30,039 nt of DNA, taken from IMG/VR virus record IMGVR_UViG_3300009104_000083, positions 1-30,039 of that record. One strand, 5' to 3'. The stretch is from a virus. Made by a program: the position numbers and the translations under genes. Every line of letters starts with the position of its first letter. Positions within the stretch are counted from its first letter, which is position 1. Shown here piece by piece: positions 22,155-28,927 of the stretch. Below the pieces are notes generated by a model. That model was given only the letters and a program-made list of their open reading frames with translations. It had not been told where the DNA came from and searched no databases.

Positions 22155-24065
22155 TTATCCTATTTGCATCATTTTTGCCAGCTCAATCAAAGAAGAGCCT
22201 GGAGTTCTTTGCCTATATCTTTCTTCTGTTTTGGCTAAAAAGTTAGAGGCTTTAGGAAATAAGGGCTGCCTTCCCTGTCCTAACACGGGCATTTGGGCAA
22301 GCTCAAAATCAGTAACACGAACCCCAGGGACATCCATTTGTATTGCCTGTCCTCTATCCATGTTTACATTAAACCCTACTGCTCCAGCCTGACCTCTTTC
22401 ACCTTGAGCGCCTCTTTCACCTTGAGTGCCAGCAGCACCTGTAGCGCCAGTTAAACCTCTTTCTCCAGTAGCACCTGTAGCTCCAGCTACTCCAGCGGCT
22501 CCAGCAGCACCTCTTTCCCCTTTATCACCTTTATCACCTTTATCACCTTTATCACCTTTGCCATTGCCATTACCATTACCGTTACCGTTGCCGTTGCCGT
22601 TTAGAACAACTCCATTTCCATTACTTCCATTTCCATTACTTCCATTTCCATTACTTCCATTTCCGTTACTTCCATTACCGTTGTCACCATTTCCATTACT
22701 TCCATTTCCATTACTTCCGTTCCCATTACTTCCGTTATTTGTATTATTGCTACCGCCTCCAGTTGTAGTAGTACCTCCGGTGGTGGTGGTAGTACCTCCT
22801 CCTGTAGTAGTGCCTCCCCCAGTGGTAGTAGTGCCTCCAGTGGTAGTAGTGCCTCCGCCGGTGGTAGCGGCAAGGTTTGGGTCGATCCCCCCTGCAACAG
22901 CATCTATAATGCCTGTAGTGTCAGCAGCAGGATTAGCCGTGGCATTAGCAGCAGCATTAGCAGCAGCATTAGCAGCAGCATTAGCAGCAACAGAGGTATC
23001 AACAAACCCACCTTCAATTTCACCGCTTGCAATTTTGTTTATTTGGCTCCAAAAATTTTCCCAGACAGGAGCCATAATTGCGTTGTAATCTGATTCCTCA
23101 GAAGAATCAGCAGAATGCTCTAACTGCCAACCACCTATGTTAAGTCCCTCACCAGCACGATCAATAGTGGGCCTATAAAGCACAACTGTATCGCCATCGT
23201 TAAAAGTGGTTCCTTCCGTACCTCCTACATCAGAGACACTAACAATTTCTGTTGCATCTCCCATTCTATTTCCGTCATTATCAAATGGCTGATAACCAAA
23301 AGTATCTGTGTCCTTATCATAAATCCAAGAATAACTAGCAGGTGTTGAGACTGCTGTGCTGGCACTTCCGGTTGAACCATCTCCACTACTAGCTGTTGCA
23401 GTTGAGTCAGTCAAAATACCGCCACCAGAGTCTTCTGTTGATGAAGATAAAATGTCCGTAGCAGATGTTTCTGAACTATCAGCCCCTTCTAAAGCGCTCT
23501 CAAGCGCACTAACAAGGCCACCCCCGCTAACAGAAATATTATTATCTACATTTAAAAACCCCGAATCCCCATAGCGAACACCGTATCTTGGATCAGAACT
23601 ATTAATTTCATTGCTAAAAGCATCGTCTATTCCAAACTGCCCCCATGTCTCTTGCAGGGCGTTTAAACGCTGCTCATCAGTCAAGTTGTAGTCATAAGCA
23701 GTTTTACTGATTAGCTCTGCTGTGTAGGTAGCTTTTTCTTGATTAGAAAGGCTAGGGTCGTTATTAAGAATATCTACAGCTTCTGCCAACTCGTCCTTAG
23801 TCAATATTTTATTTCTTAGATCATTAAATCTTTTTCTTTCTGGTGCGTAGGCAAGCTGATCTCCATGAGGCAGCATATCTTTGTACTTCTGCCACCAGTT
23901 TTCTCCCATGACAAGGCCGCCGTAACCTGGAGCATGAGGTTGTTCTCCAGTCCATTCAGCCCCAAAAATTCCCAATTCTTGAGCAGCATCTGGCGCAATG
24001 GATGCAGGCAAAACAGAACCCAACAGCCCACCACCACTAATTTTATTAAACAAATTTTCTGGCAT
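22155..24065 (-). CDS. collagen-like repeat virion-type protein (636 aa)
   Basis: The first 210 residues look globular (GGLVMGENWWQKYKDMLPHG, about 49-68; ILTKDELAEAVDILNNDPSL, about 86-105). A Ser/Gly/Asp-rich middle follows, with TYSWIYDKDTDTFGYQPF-like strand segments. Then come, in order, an Ala-Asn repeat (about 358-385), a Gly/Thr tract (about 390-440), an Asn-Gly-Ser tract (about 442-500) and about 20 Gly-X-Y triplets with GDKGDKGDKG and GATGERGLTGATG (about 500-560). The C-terminal 75 residues are again complex. Gly-X-Y triplets form collagen-like trimeric rods in phage fibres. It lies between the lysozyme and the adaptor genes. Function inferred as fibre or virion rod. Confidence 0.6.
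   Translation of the reverse strand: MPENLFNKISGGGLLGSVLPASIAPDAAQELGIFGAEWTGEQPHAPGYGGLVMGENWWQKYKDMLPHGDQLAYAPERKRFNDLRNKILTKDELAEAVDILNNDPSLSNQEKATYTAELISKTAYDYNLTDEQRLNALQETWGQFGIDDAFSNEINSSDPRYGVRYGDSGFLNVDNNISVSGGGLVSALESALEGADSSETSATDILSSSTEDSGGGILTDSTATASSGDGSTGSASTAVSTPASYSWIYDKDTDTFGYQPFDNDGNRMGDATEIVSVSDVGGTEGTTFNDGDTVVLYRPTIDRAGEGLNIGGWQLEHSADSSEESDYNAIMAPVWENFWSQINKIASGEIEGGFVDTSVAANAAANAAANAAANATANPAADTTGIIDAVAGGIDPNLAATTGGGTTTTGGTTTTGGGTTTGGGTTTTTGGTTTTGGGSNNTNNGSNGNGSNGNGSNGNGDNGNGSNGNGSNGNGSNGNGSNGNGVVLNGNGNGNGNGNGNGKGDKGDKGDKGDKGERGAAGAAGVAGATGATGERGLTGATGAAGTQGERGAQGERGQAGAVGFNVNMDRGQAIQMDVPGVRVTDFELAQMPVLGQGRQPLFPKASNFLAKTEERYRQRTPGSSLIELAKMMQIG
22395..22990 (-). repeat. 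stacked coding microsatellites (Gly-X-Y, Asn-Gly, Gly-Thr, Ala-Asn)
   Basis: Several kinds of short in-frame repeats follow each other: 9-base units of the type GGTGATAAA (about 22515-22560), 12- to 18-base units of the type GGAAATGGAAGTAAT (about 22615-22735), Gly/Thr units with ACCACTGGAGG (about 22755-22865) and 12-base Ala-Asn units with GCTGCTAATGCT (about 22935-22990). All unit lengths are multiples of three, so slippage changes protein length but not the frame. Confidence 0.85.
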
Positions 24066-24076
24066 AACTGTTATCT

Positions 24077-24526
24077 CTAAACGTAAGTGTTGGTCTTAAT
24101 CATATCGGTAACTTCTAATGCCCGACCCTTTACTTGCCTAGCCCAAAGGCTGTCCAAAAATTCTGCTGCTGCTGCGTCATAACTGCCTTTTTCCATATGA
24201 GCCAACGCCTTAACAAACTTGGAGAAACGAACTCTACCTAGATTGAAGTGCATATTGATAATCCCGTCACGCCTTGCACCGTCTTCCAGGTCATTAAACC
24301 AATCATATTCTGTGCTTAATTCTTGAATGGTTCTAACAATGTCATTAGAAAGCATGAAGTCAATTTCTTCCATGCTTAACCCAATGCCTTGATGCTGGCC
24401 GTCAGGGTGTATATTGCGCCCTGCGCCTATATGCCAAGTACCGTAGGCATCTTTGTAGGCACGCGTCTTAACACCTTCATGGCGCTTGAGTTGTTCTATG
24501 AGTTTTTCCATACCGTTAATTTCCAT
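24077..24526 (-). CDS. endolysin, GH24 (T4-type) lysozyme with Thr-to-His change
   Basis: A 149-residue lysozyme that would cut the glycan backbone of murein. RHEGVKTRAYKDAYGTWHIG (15-34) aligns with the T4 lysozyme active site: Glu17 and Asp26 match Glu11 and Asp20, but His32 stands at the place of catalytic Thr26. The C-terminal part (GARRDGIINMHFNLGRVRFS, about 95-114; SLWARQVKGRALEVTDMI) matches the family. No signal or anchor segment is seen, so export needs a holin. ATG 24526 overlaps the holin gene by 11 bases; ATG 24511, with GGAAA upstream, is an equally good start that gives a T4-like N-terminus. Confidence 0.85.
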   Translation of the reverse strand: MEINGMEKLIEQLKRHEGVKTRAYKDAYGTWHIGAGRNIHPDGQHQGIGLSMEEIDFMLSNDIVRTIQELSTEYDWFNDLEDGARRDGIINMHFNLGRVRFSKFVKALAHMEKGSYDAAAAEFLDSLWARQVKGRALEVTDMIKTNTYV

Positions 24527-24983
24527 TGTGGCTAGACCCGAAGTAGAAACTGGCGATACCGCTAACCAAGCCCCCAAGATAACCGAGAACAAGGTTGACA
24601 ATGGCGTCATCATTGCTTTCAGGCGCTTGCAGCGTAACCATAAATATATACGCCAAAAACCCAAGCATTGCCATAACTGCAATGACTTTAGGCGTAGGGT
24701 CTTTCGCAAATTTATCTCTTGCGTCCTGCCTATCCTCTGTCTCAAGCCTGAACCCCTCAATATTCGCAGTGAGCTTTTTTATCTCTAATTCTGCGTCTTG
24801 CAAGATTTCTGCTTTTTCTGGCTCTCGTTCTACAACTTCTTCTATTTGTTCTATGCTAGAGGTTTCATCCATTCCTAGCTTTTTAGCTGCTAATTTAACT
24901 GCCACTCCAGCGATAGGATTACTGCTGGCTACTGTTTTCACCAGCGTAGGAGCTAATGCTCCCAGAATCCCTTTAAGTTTCAT
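24516..24983 (-). CDS. holin of the GTA_holin_3TM type
   Basis: A 155-residue protein with a helical, charged N-terminal half (EQIEEVVEREPEKAEILQDA, about 46-65), then VIAVMAMLGFLAYIFMVTL (100-118) and DAIVNLVLGYLGGLVSGIAS (126-145) as membrane spans, ending FYFGSS, a common end in this holin family. A weakly hydrophobic N-terminal helix (AGVAVKLAAKKLG) may be the third span. The lysozyme gene overlaps its end, which marks the pair as the lysis core. It would open the inner membrane to release the lysozyme. Confidence 0.75.
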   Translation of the reverse strand: MKLKGILGALAPTLVKTVASSNPIAGVAVKLAAKKLGMDETSSIEQIEEVVEREPEKAEILQDAELEIKKLTANIEGFRLETEDRQDARDKFAKDPTPKVIAVMAMLGFLAYIFMVTLQAPESNDDAIVNLVLGYLGGLVSGIASFYFGSSHNGN

Positions 24984-25012
24984 ACAAAATCAACCATAAC
25001 TTTATTAACGCC

Positions 25013-25252
25013 TCAAGATTCCGAATCACTTTTGTCGGTTGCATCAGCGTTTTCCTCCGCAACAATCTCGTCAATAGTGTCGCAAGCATCCGGTATCGCT
25101 ATACCTGTGGTAACTTCAGTAGCAACTCTGCCCACTGCACGGATTCCTTTGTAAAGTTCAGAGCAGTATAATTGCTTGTTAGCGATCATCTCTTCACTTA
25201 CAGAACACCCCGATAATAAAAAAACAAATAATACTAAATATATTTTACGCAC
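25013..25252 (-). CDS. small lipoprotein, possible outer-membrane spanin
   Basis: A 79-residue protein from GTG 25252 with a lipoprotein signal: MRKIYLVLFVFLLSGC, Cys16 being the lipidation site after the LSG lipobox. The mature part of about 64 residues has two more cysteines (residues about 29 and 57) and an acidic end (EENADATDKSDSES). Ser at +2 predicts outer-membrane sorting. The site between holin and lipase suits an o-spanin, but mature o-spanins are often Pro-rich, which this is not. The start overlaps the lipase stop by 8 bases. Confidence 0.65.
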   Translation of the reverse strand: MRKIYLVLFVFLLSGCSVSEEMIANKQLYCSELYKGIRAVGRVATEVTTGIAIPDACDTIDEIVAEENADATDKSDSES

Positions 25253-25979
25253 CTTTTAATCCTTCTTTTTTCTTTGATTTTTCCCAATCAGTAAGAAAAA
25301 CATCTAATGACTTCCTGTAACCCTTCATAAAATGGTCACTCAGCATTTCGTCTTTTTCAGACAAAAAGTCACTTTTCTTAAAATCTTTATCGGGGTTTAT
25401 CCTGCAAGCACCATTATTTGCAAAATAAAGCTGATCTTGGCTGCATGACGCGCCATATAAGAGCCTTGGAATGCGAGCCACTATATCACTACCATGCACT
25501 ACAGAAACTTGGTTATCGAGCTGTAAGGGACGCTTAAAGCCTTTAAAAAAGGTATTTGGCTTCCCAAAGGTAACTAGGTTGAGATTTGAGTGCTTTTTAT
25601 GGACTTTCGCTGCCGCCAGCTCTGCTAAAGCTCCTCCTAGGCTATGACCACAAAATAGAGTTCTCTTCTTATAATCGAGTTTTTCTTCAATTTCTTTCCA
25701 TATTGACTTTATAGCTATTCGGAATCCTCCATGACAGAGCCTTCCAGCCCAAGGAAGAGGAACAACAAATGCGTCAGTTAAGGCATCTTGCCCTTCTGCT
25801 GTTCCTCTGAACGCTATAATATCTATGGTTTTCCTTCTGACAAAGAAGGCAGTTGTACTTGTTAGTTTAGATTCTATCTTTTCGGCATCTTTGTTCTGGT
25901 CTTTATAGGCTTTAATTGCCCATCCGCAGGCAACATTTAATAAAACGGGATCGACATTCATGTTATTACTCGCTGTCAT
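25245..25979 (-). CDS. class 3 lipase-like alpha/beta hydrolase
   Basis: A 244-residue hydrolase with all hallmarks of the Lipase_3 family: IIAFRGT (54-60, oxyanion region), CHGGF (82-86), GHSLGGA (111-117, nucleophile Ser113), GSDIVARIP (163-171, Asp165) and SDHFMKGY (214-221, His216). It should cleave ester bonds of lipids. No signal peptide or membrane span is seen, so it would reach the envelope only after the holin opens, or be carried in the virion. It sits in the lysis cassette, overlapping the flanking genes by 14 and 8 bases. Confidence 0.82.
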   Translation of the reverse strand: MTASNNMNVDPVLLNVACGWAIKAYKDQNKDAEKIESKLTSTTAFFVRRKTIDIIAFRGTAEGQDALTDAFVVPLPWAGRLCHGGFRIAIKSIWKEIEEKLDYKKRTLFCGHSLGGALAELAAAKVHKKHSNLNLVTFGKPNTFFKGFKRPLQLDNQVSVVHGSDIVARIPRLLYGASCSQDQLYFANNGACRINPDKDFKKSDFLSEKDEMLSDHFMKGYRKSLDVFLTDWEKSKKKEGLKGA

Positions 25980-26514
25980 TAAGAGGATTATCTAGCATTT
26001 GTTGTATTCTATTCTCTAGTTCTTCTCTAATCTCACGCAGCTCAACATCAACTTCTCTGAGAGTGTCATTTACCCTCTCTTCCAGAGCATATACATCATC
26101 GCGCAATTCTCTAGTGGTATTAGCCACAGCATCTTCTGCAATTCTAGCAATACTTTCGGTTTGACGCACATCGGCTTCAATCGTGTCTATTTGGTCATTA
26201 ACATTACTCAGCACCCTTTCAAGCTGATTCTCAACACCTTCGGTTTCTGCCCGTAATGACTCTTCAACGGTATCGAGTATTCGGTCTTGGTCGGTAAGCC
26301 GTGACTGCAACACTGCCAAGGCTTCATCATAACCGGAAAAATCAGGACTGACGTACTCCGTAATAGCTGTTTCCGCGTCTATAAGTCGTTGATATACCTC
26401 AAAACCTCCCCACATTGCACCACCCAAAGTCCCTAAAAGGGGGACAATTAGCAGTAATTTACTGCCTGAGAAGGTTGCTCCAGCAAATTCAATTTCAGTC
26501 TTATCATCGGTCAT
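25966..26514 (-). CDS. membrane-anchored coiled-coil protein, possible inner-membrane spanin
   Basis: A 182-residue protein with one N-terminal span (SKLLLIVPLLGTLGGAMWGG, about 18-37) followed by about 130 residues of heptad-rich coiled coil (ENQLERVLSNVNDQIDTIEA, about 95-114; EERVNDTLREVDVELREIRE, about 145-164). The N-terminus is short and cytoplasmic, so the coil would lie in the periplasm. This is the topology of an i-spanin, but larger than usual. It could also be a virion assembly factor. ATG 26514 overlaps the preceding gene by 11 bases. Confidence 0.5.
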   Translation of the reverse strand: MTDDKTEIEFAGATFSGSKLLLIVPLLGTLGGAMWGGFEVYQRLIDAETAITEYVSPDFSGYDEALAVLQSRLTDQDRILDTVEESLRAETEGVENQLERVLSNVNDQIDTIEADVRQTESIARIAEDAVANTTRELRDDVYALEERVNDTLREVDVELREIREELENRIQQMLDNPLNDSE

Positions 26515-28927
26515 ATTGCTGTCCTACTAAATCCTGGTATGTCTGTGCGCCTTGCCCTTGTAACGCCCTGACATTGCCGTCTACTGGCACATTTCCACCG
26601 TATATTTCTCTGTCCTGATACCATTGTTGCTGGTCAACTAAATTGATGTTATAGGCTTCCATTCCCTGAACTCTGCCCATTAAAAGAATTGTTAGGCTTT
26701 GATCCTCAAATCCACCGGAGTCCTGTATGCCCTCCAGTTGAGCTTCTTGAGCCTCTTCTATCTCTGCATCGCTCATGCTCTCAATGGCATTTTCAGCCCT
26801 GCGAACCGTTTGTTGCTCTTCTACACTCGGCGGTGCAACGTCAAACTGCCCGAAATCCGGTAGCTGGTTAGAAAGAAACTGCCCTATAGTCTGCCCTGTT
26901 GCTATGGCATCGTTAAAGTCCTGCTCAAACTGCATCTCTGTTACTGATGCACTTAGCTCCTGCATGACTTCAACCTCTTCAGAAGGTGTCTCTTCGGCGC
27001 TTTGAGTACCTATCTGATTAAAATTCTGTACTGGGCCTGTGGAAACAATGCCCTGAATCACCTCTATTTCAGGCTCAAAGCCTCCTGTATCACCAAATAC
27101 ATCAGTGAAGCCTCCGGTATCCATGCTCTGCTGTATGTCGGTCTGACCGAGTTGAGCAAGCTGCATAGAGCCTGAATCAAACACAATTCCTACTTCTGCC
27201 AGTGCCGCTGTCTGAGTTTCGTCAATAGCTTCACTTGCAAAACTAATGTCCGAAAAAGCAGTTTCAGTGGTAGGAGTGAGAGAAAACGTACCTTGCGAAA
27301 AAGCCTGAGTTGAAATAGTAGGCATAACAGAGGTTTCAGCTACGATACCTAATGCCAATTTCGTAATGTCCACTCCTCGCCTTTCTGGTTCTGCTACCTC
27401 CAGGATTGCCCTCTCTTCGGCAATCACCGCTTCAGGCTCTGCCACTTCTTCCTCCACCTCTAGTATAGACTCTTCGGCTATCTGAACCTGCGATTCTTCT
27501 ACAAGCCGCTGCTCTTCAACTCTTTCTTCTTCTATCCGCTGCTCTTCCTGAGCTTCAGATTCTTCTACAATTATCTCTTCAAAAACCTCTTCCGGTTCTT
27601 CAAAAACTTCCTCGACTACAGCTACTTCTTCAAAGGCTTCTACAATTGTTTCCTCAAAAACCTCCTCAAAAACCTCTTCCTCAAAAGGTTCCCCCTCAAT
27701 TACTGGGAGATCAGAAAATTCATCCATTCCATCATCATCAGAAAAGCCAGAATCATCCCCAGAAAGTAGATTGTCATTAACCATAACAACAGCAGCACCC
27801 ATCCAAGTATCTTCTTGATCCGATCCATCTAAGCTATACCCATTAGAGCCATCATCATAGGTGTCATCGCCGGAGTCGTACTCCACTACATCAATTTCTA
27901 CAACGTAGTAATCAGTGAGGTCATCATCGTCCACAAAATAATAGTCAGAGACATCATCGCCATCCACAACGTCCGTGTAGTCATCAGCCACCGTTGCTAC
28001 AAAGGTTGCCTCCCAGTACCCATCACAAGAAGGGTCATAGGTGGCATCTAATCCACATTGTTGCGCCAGATAGGCTGCCGCATAACCAGTACACTCTGAG
28101 TTGTACAACGCACTGATTCCACACTGTTGGGCTAGATAAGCAGCCGCATAACCACTACAGGCAGAGTCGTATAACGCGCTAATGCCGCATTGTTGGGCAA
28201 GGTAGGCTGCTGCATAACCGGAGCATGACGTACTGTATAGCGGATTAGCATTACACAGCTCCGTTAGAGAAGCGGAATATAGCGACCCACCCCCTTCCAG
28301 CACATTTCCGCTGAAACTTGCATCAAACGAATCCCAGTTATTATGTCCTCCAGTGCCATCATCAAAATACCGGAAAGTCTTATGCACAGAGCTGGTGTGC
28401 TGTTCTCCGATTAAGACATCATGTTTAATAATATCCAGCGCACCATAGCGGTACTCGTAAGTGTCATTCGCCCATAAAATAGCCTCAAAGTTATTGCTGC
28501 CTCGGTGATTTGGATAGGAATACTCTTTCATCCCATACCAACCGAACACAACGTAATCATCAAAAGACTTAAACAGCATCTTACTGCTGTTGTTTCGTAT
28601 TAAATCAGTCCAAAAGGGATACAGTGTTTCATCCCTGTACGGCAACGGCTGCGGAGTGTAATCACTACAGTTAAGCCCTGAAAAGTTGACACAGCCATTA
28701 GTGGACATTTTTGCCTTTCTATAAGTATTACCCCAGAGGTCAAAGTCAAATCCAAAATCTGGACTCCAGCCTGAGATGCAATCATCACAAGCGTTCATGT
28801 TGGTAGTCCCAGACATTCCCGACAGGTTTATAAGCGCCTGAGAGCCTTCATAGATATACGCAGTTGGATCGCTCGTGCTTGCGCCATAGGCAGTAGAGCA
28901 AAACAGTAAGGCTACTAACCACCTCAT
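26504..28927 (-). CDS. secreted Cys-repeat and acidic-domain protein (807 aa)
   Basis: The protein starts with a signal-peptide-like segment (MRWLVALLFCSTAYGASTS). Residues about 20-220 look like a nidogen-type or similar extracellular beta domain, with YRKAKMSTNGCVNFSGLNCS and YPFWTDLIR. Residues about 225-301 are four 22-residue repeats of the form CGISALYDSACSGYAAAYLA, each with two cysteines. A very acidic Asp/Glu region follows (about 305-520), then a Gln/Thr-rich C-terminal part. Start ATG 28927 has AGGAGA eight bases upstream and a one-base overlap with the previous stop; a TTG two codons earlier is less likely. Related repeat proteins occur, as I recall, in marine phages. An adhesin or host-surface role is inferred. 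Confidence 0.6.
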   Translation of the reverse strand: MRWLVALLFCSTAYGASTSDPTAYIYEGSQALINLSGMSGTTNMNACDDCISGWSPDFGFDFDLWGNTYRKAKMSTNGCVNFSGLNCSDYTPQPLPYRDETLYPFWTDLIRNNSSKMLFKSFDDYVVFGWYGMKEYSYPNHRGSNNFEAILWANDTYEYRYGALDIIKHDVLIGEQHTSSVHKTFRYFDDGTGGHNNWDSFDASFSGNVLEGGGSLYSASLTELCNANPLYSTSCSGYAAAYLAQQCGISALYDSACSGYAAAYLAQQCGISALYNSECTGYAAAYLAQQCGLDATYDPSCDGYWEATFVATVADDYTDVVDGDDVSDYYFVDDDDLTDYYVVEIDVVEYDSGDDTYDDGSNGYSLDGSDQEDTWMGAAVVMVNDNLLSGDDSGFSDDDGMDEFSDLPVIEGEPFEEEVFEEVFEETIVEAFEEVAVVEEVFEEPEEVFEEIIVEESEAQEEQRIEEERVEEQRLVEESQVQIAEESILEVEEEVAEPEAVIAEERAILEVAEPERRGVDITKLALGIVAETSVMPTISTQAFSQGTFSLTPTTETAFSDISFASEAIDETQTAALAEVGIVFDSGSMQLAQLGQTDIQQSMDTGGFTDVFGDTGGFEPEIEVIQGIVSTGPVQNFNQIGTQSAEETPSEEVEVMQELSASVTEMQFEQDFNDAIATGQTIGQFLSNQLPDFGQFDVAPPSVEEQQTVRRAENAIESMSDAEIEEAQEAQLEGIQDSGGFEDQSLTILLMGRVQGMEAYNINLVDQQQWYQDREIYGGNVPVDGNVRALQGQGAQTYQDLVGQQYDR
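28025..28255 (-). repeat. 66-bp Cys-containing coding repeats
   Basis: About three and a half tandem units of 66 bases encode 22-residue repeats with CxxxxLYxSxCxGYAAAYLAQQ. The first and last units are more divergent (CNANPLYSTSC; CGLDATYDPSCDGYW), which is usual for repeat arrays that grow by duplication in the middle. Even cysteine numbers suggest disulfides, consistent with export. Confidence 0.85.

Noticed and set aside
22426-23088. A 220-codon plus-strand Pro/Leu/Val-rich frame opposite the collagen-like gene
   Set aside because: It is the mirror of the Gly-rich repeat codons on the minus strand; the minus-strand frame has a globular N-terminus and fits the operon.
24077-24760. A longer lysozyme of 227 residues with an N-terminal membrane segment (SAR-type)
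   Set aside because: The extension is the shadow of the holin gene in another frame; starts at 24526 or 24511 fit the family length.
28025-28255. Repeat array as a CRISPR
   Set aside because: Units are contiguous, 66 bases, coding and without spacers.
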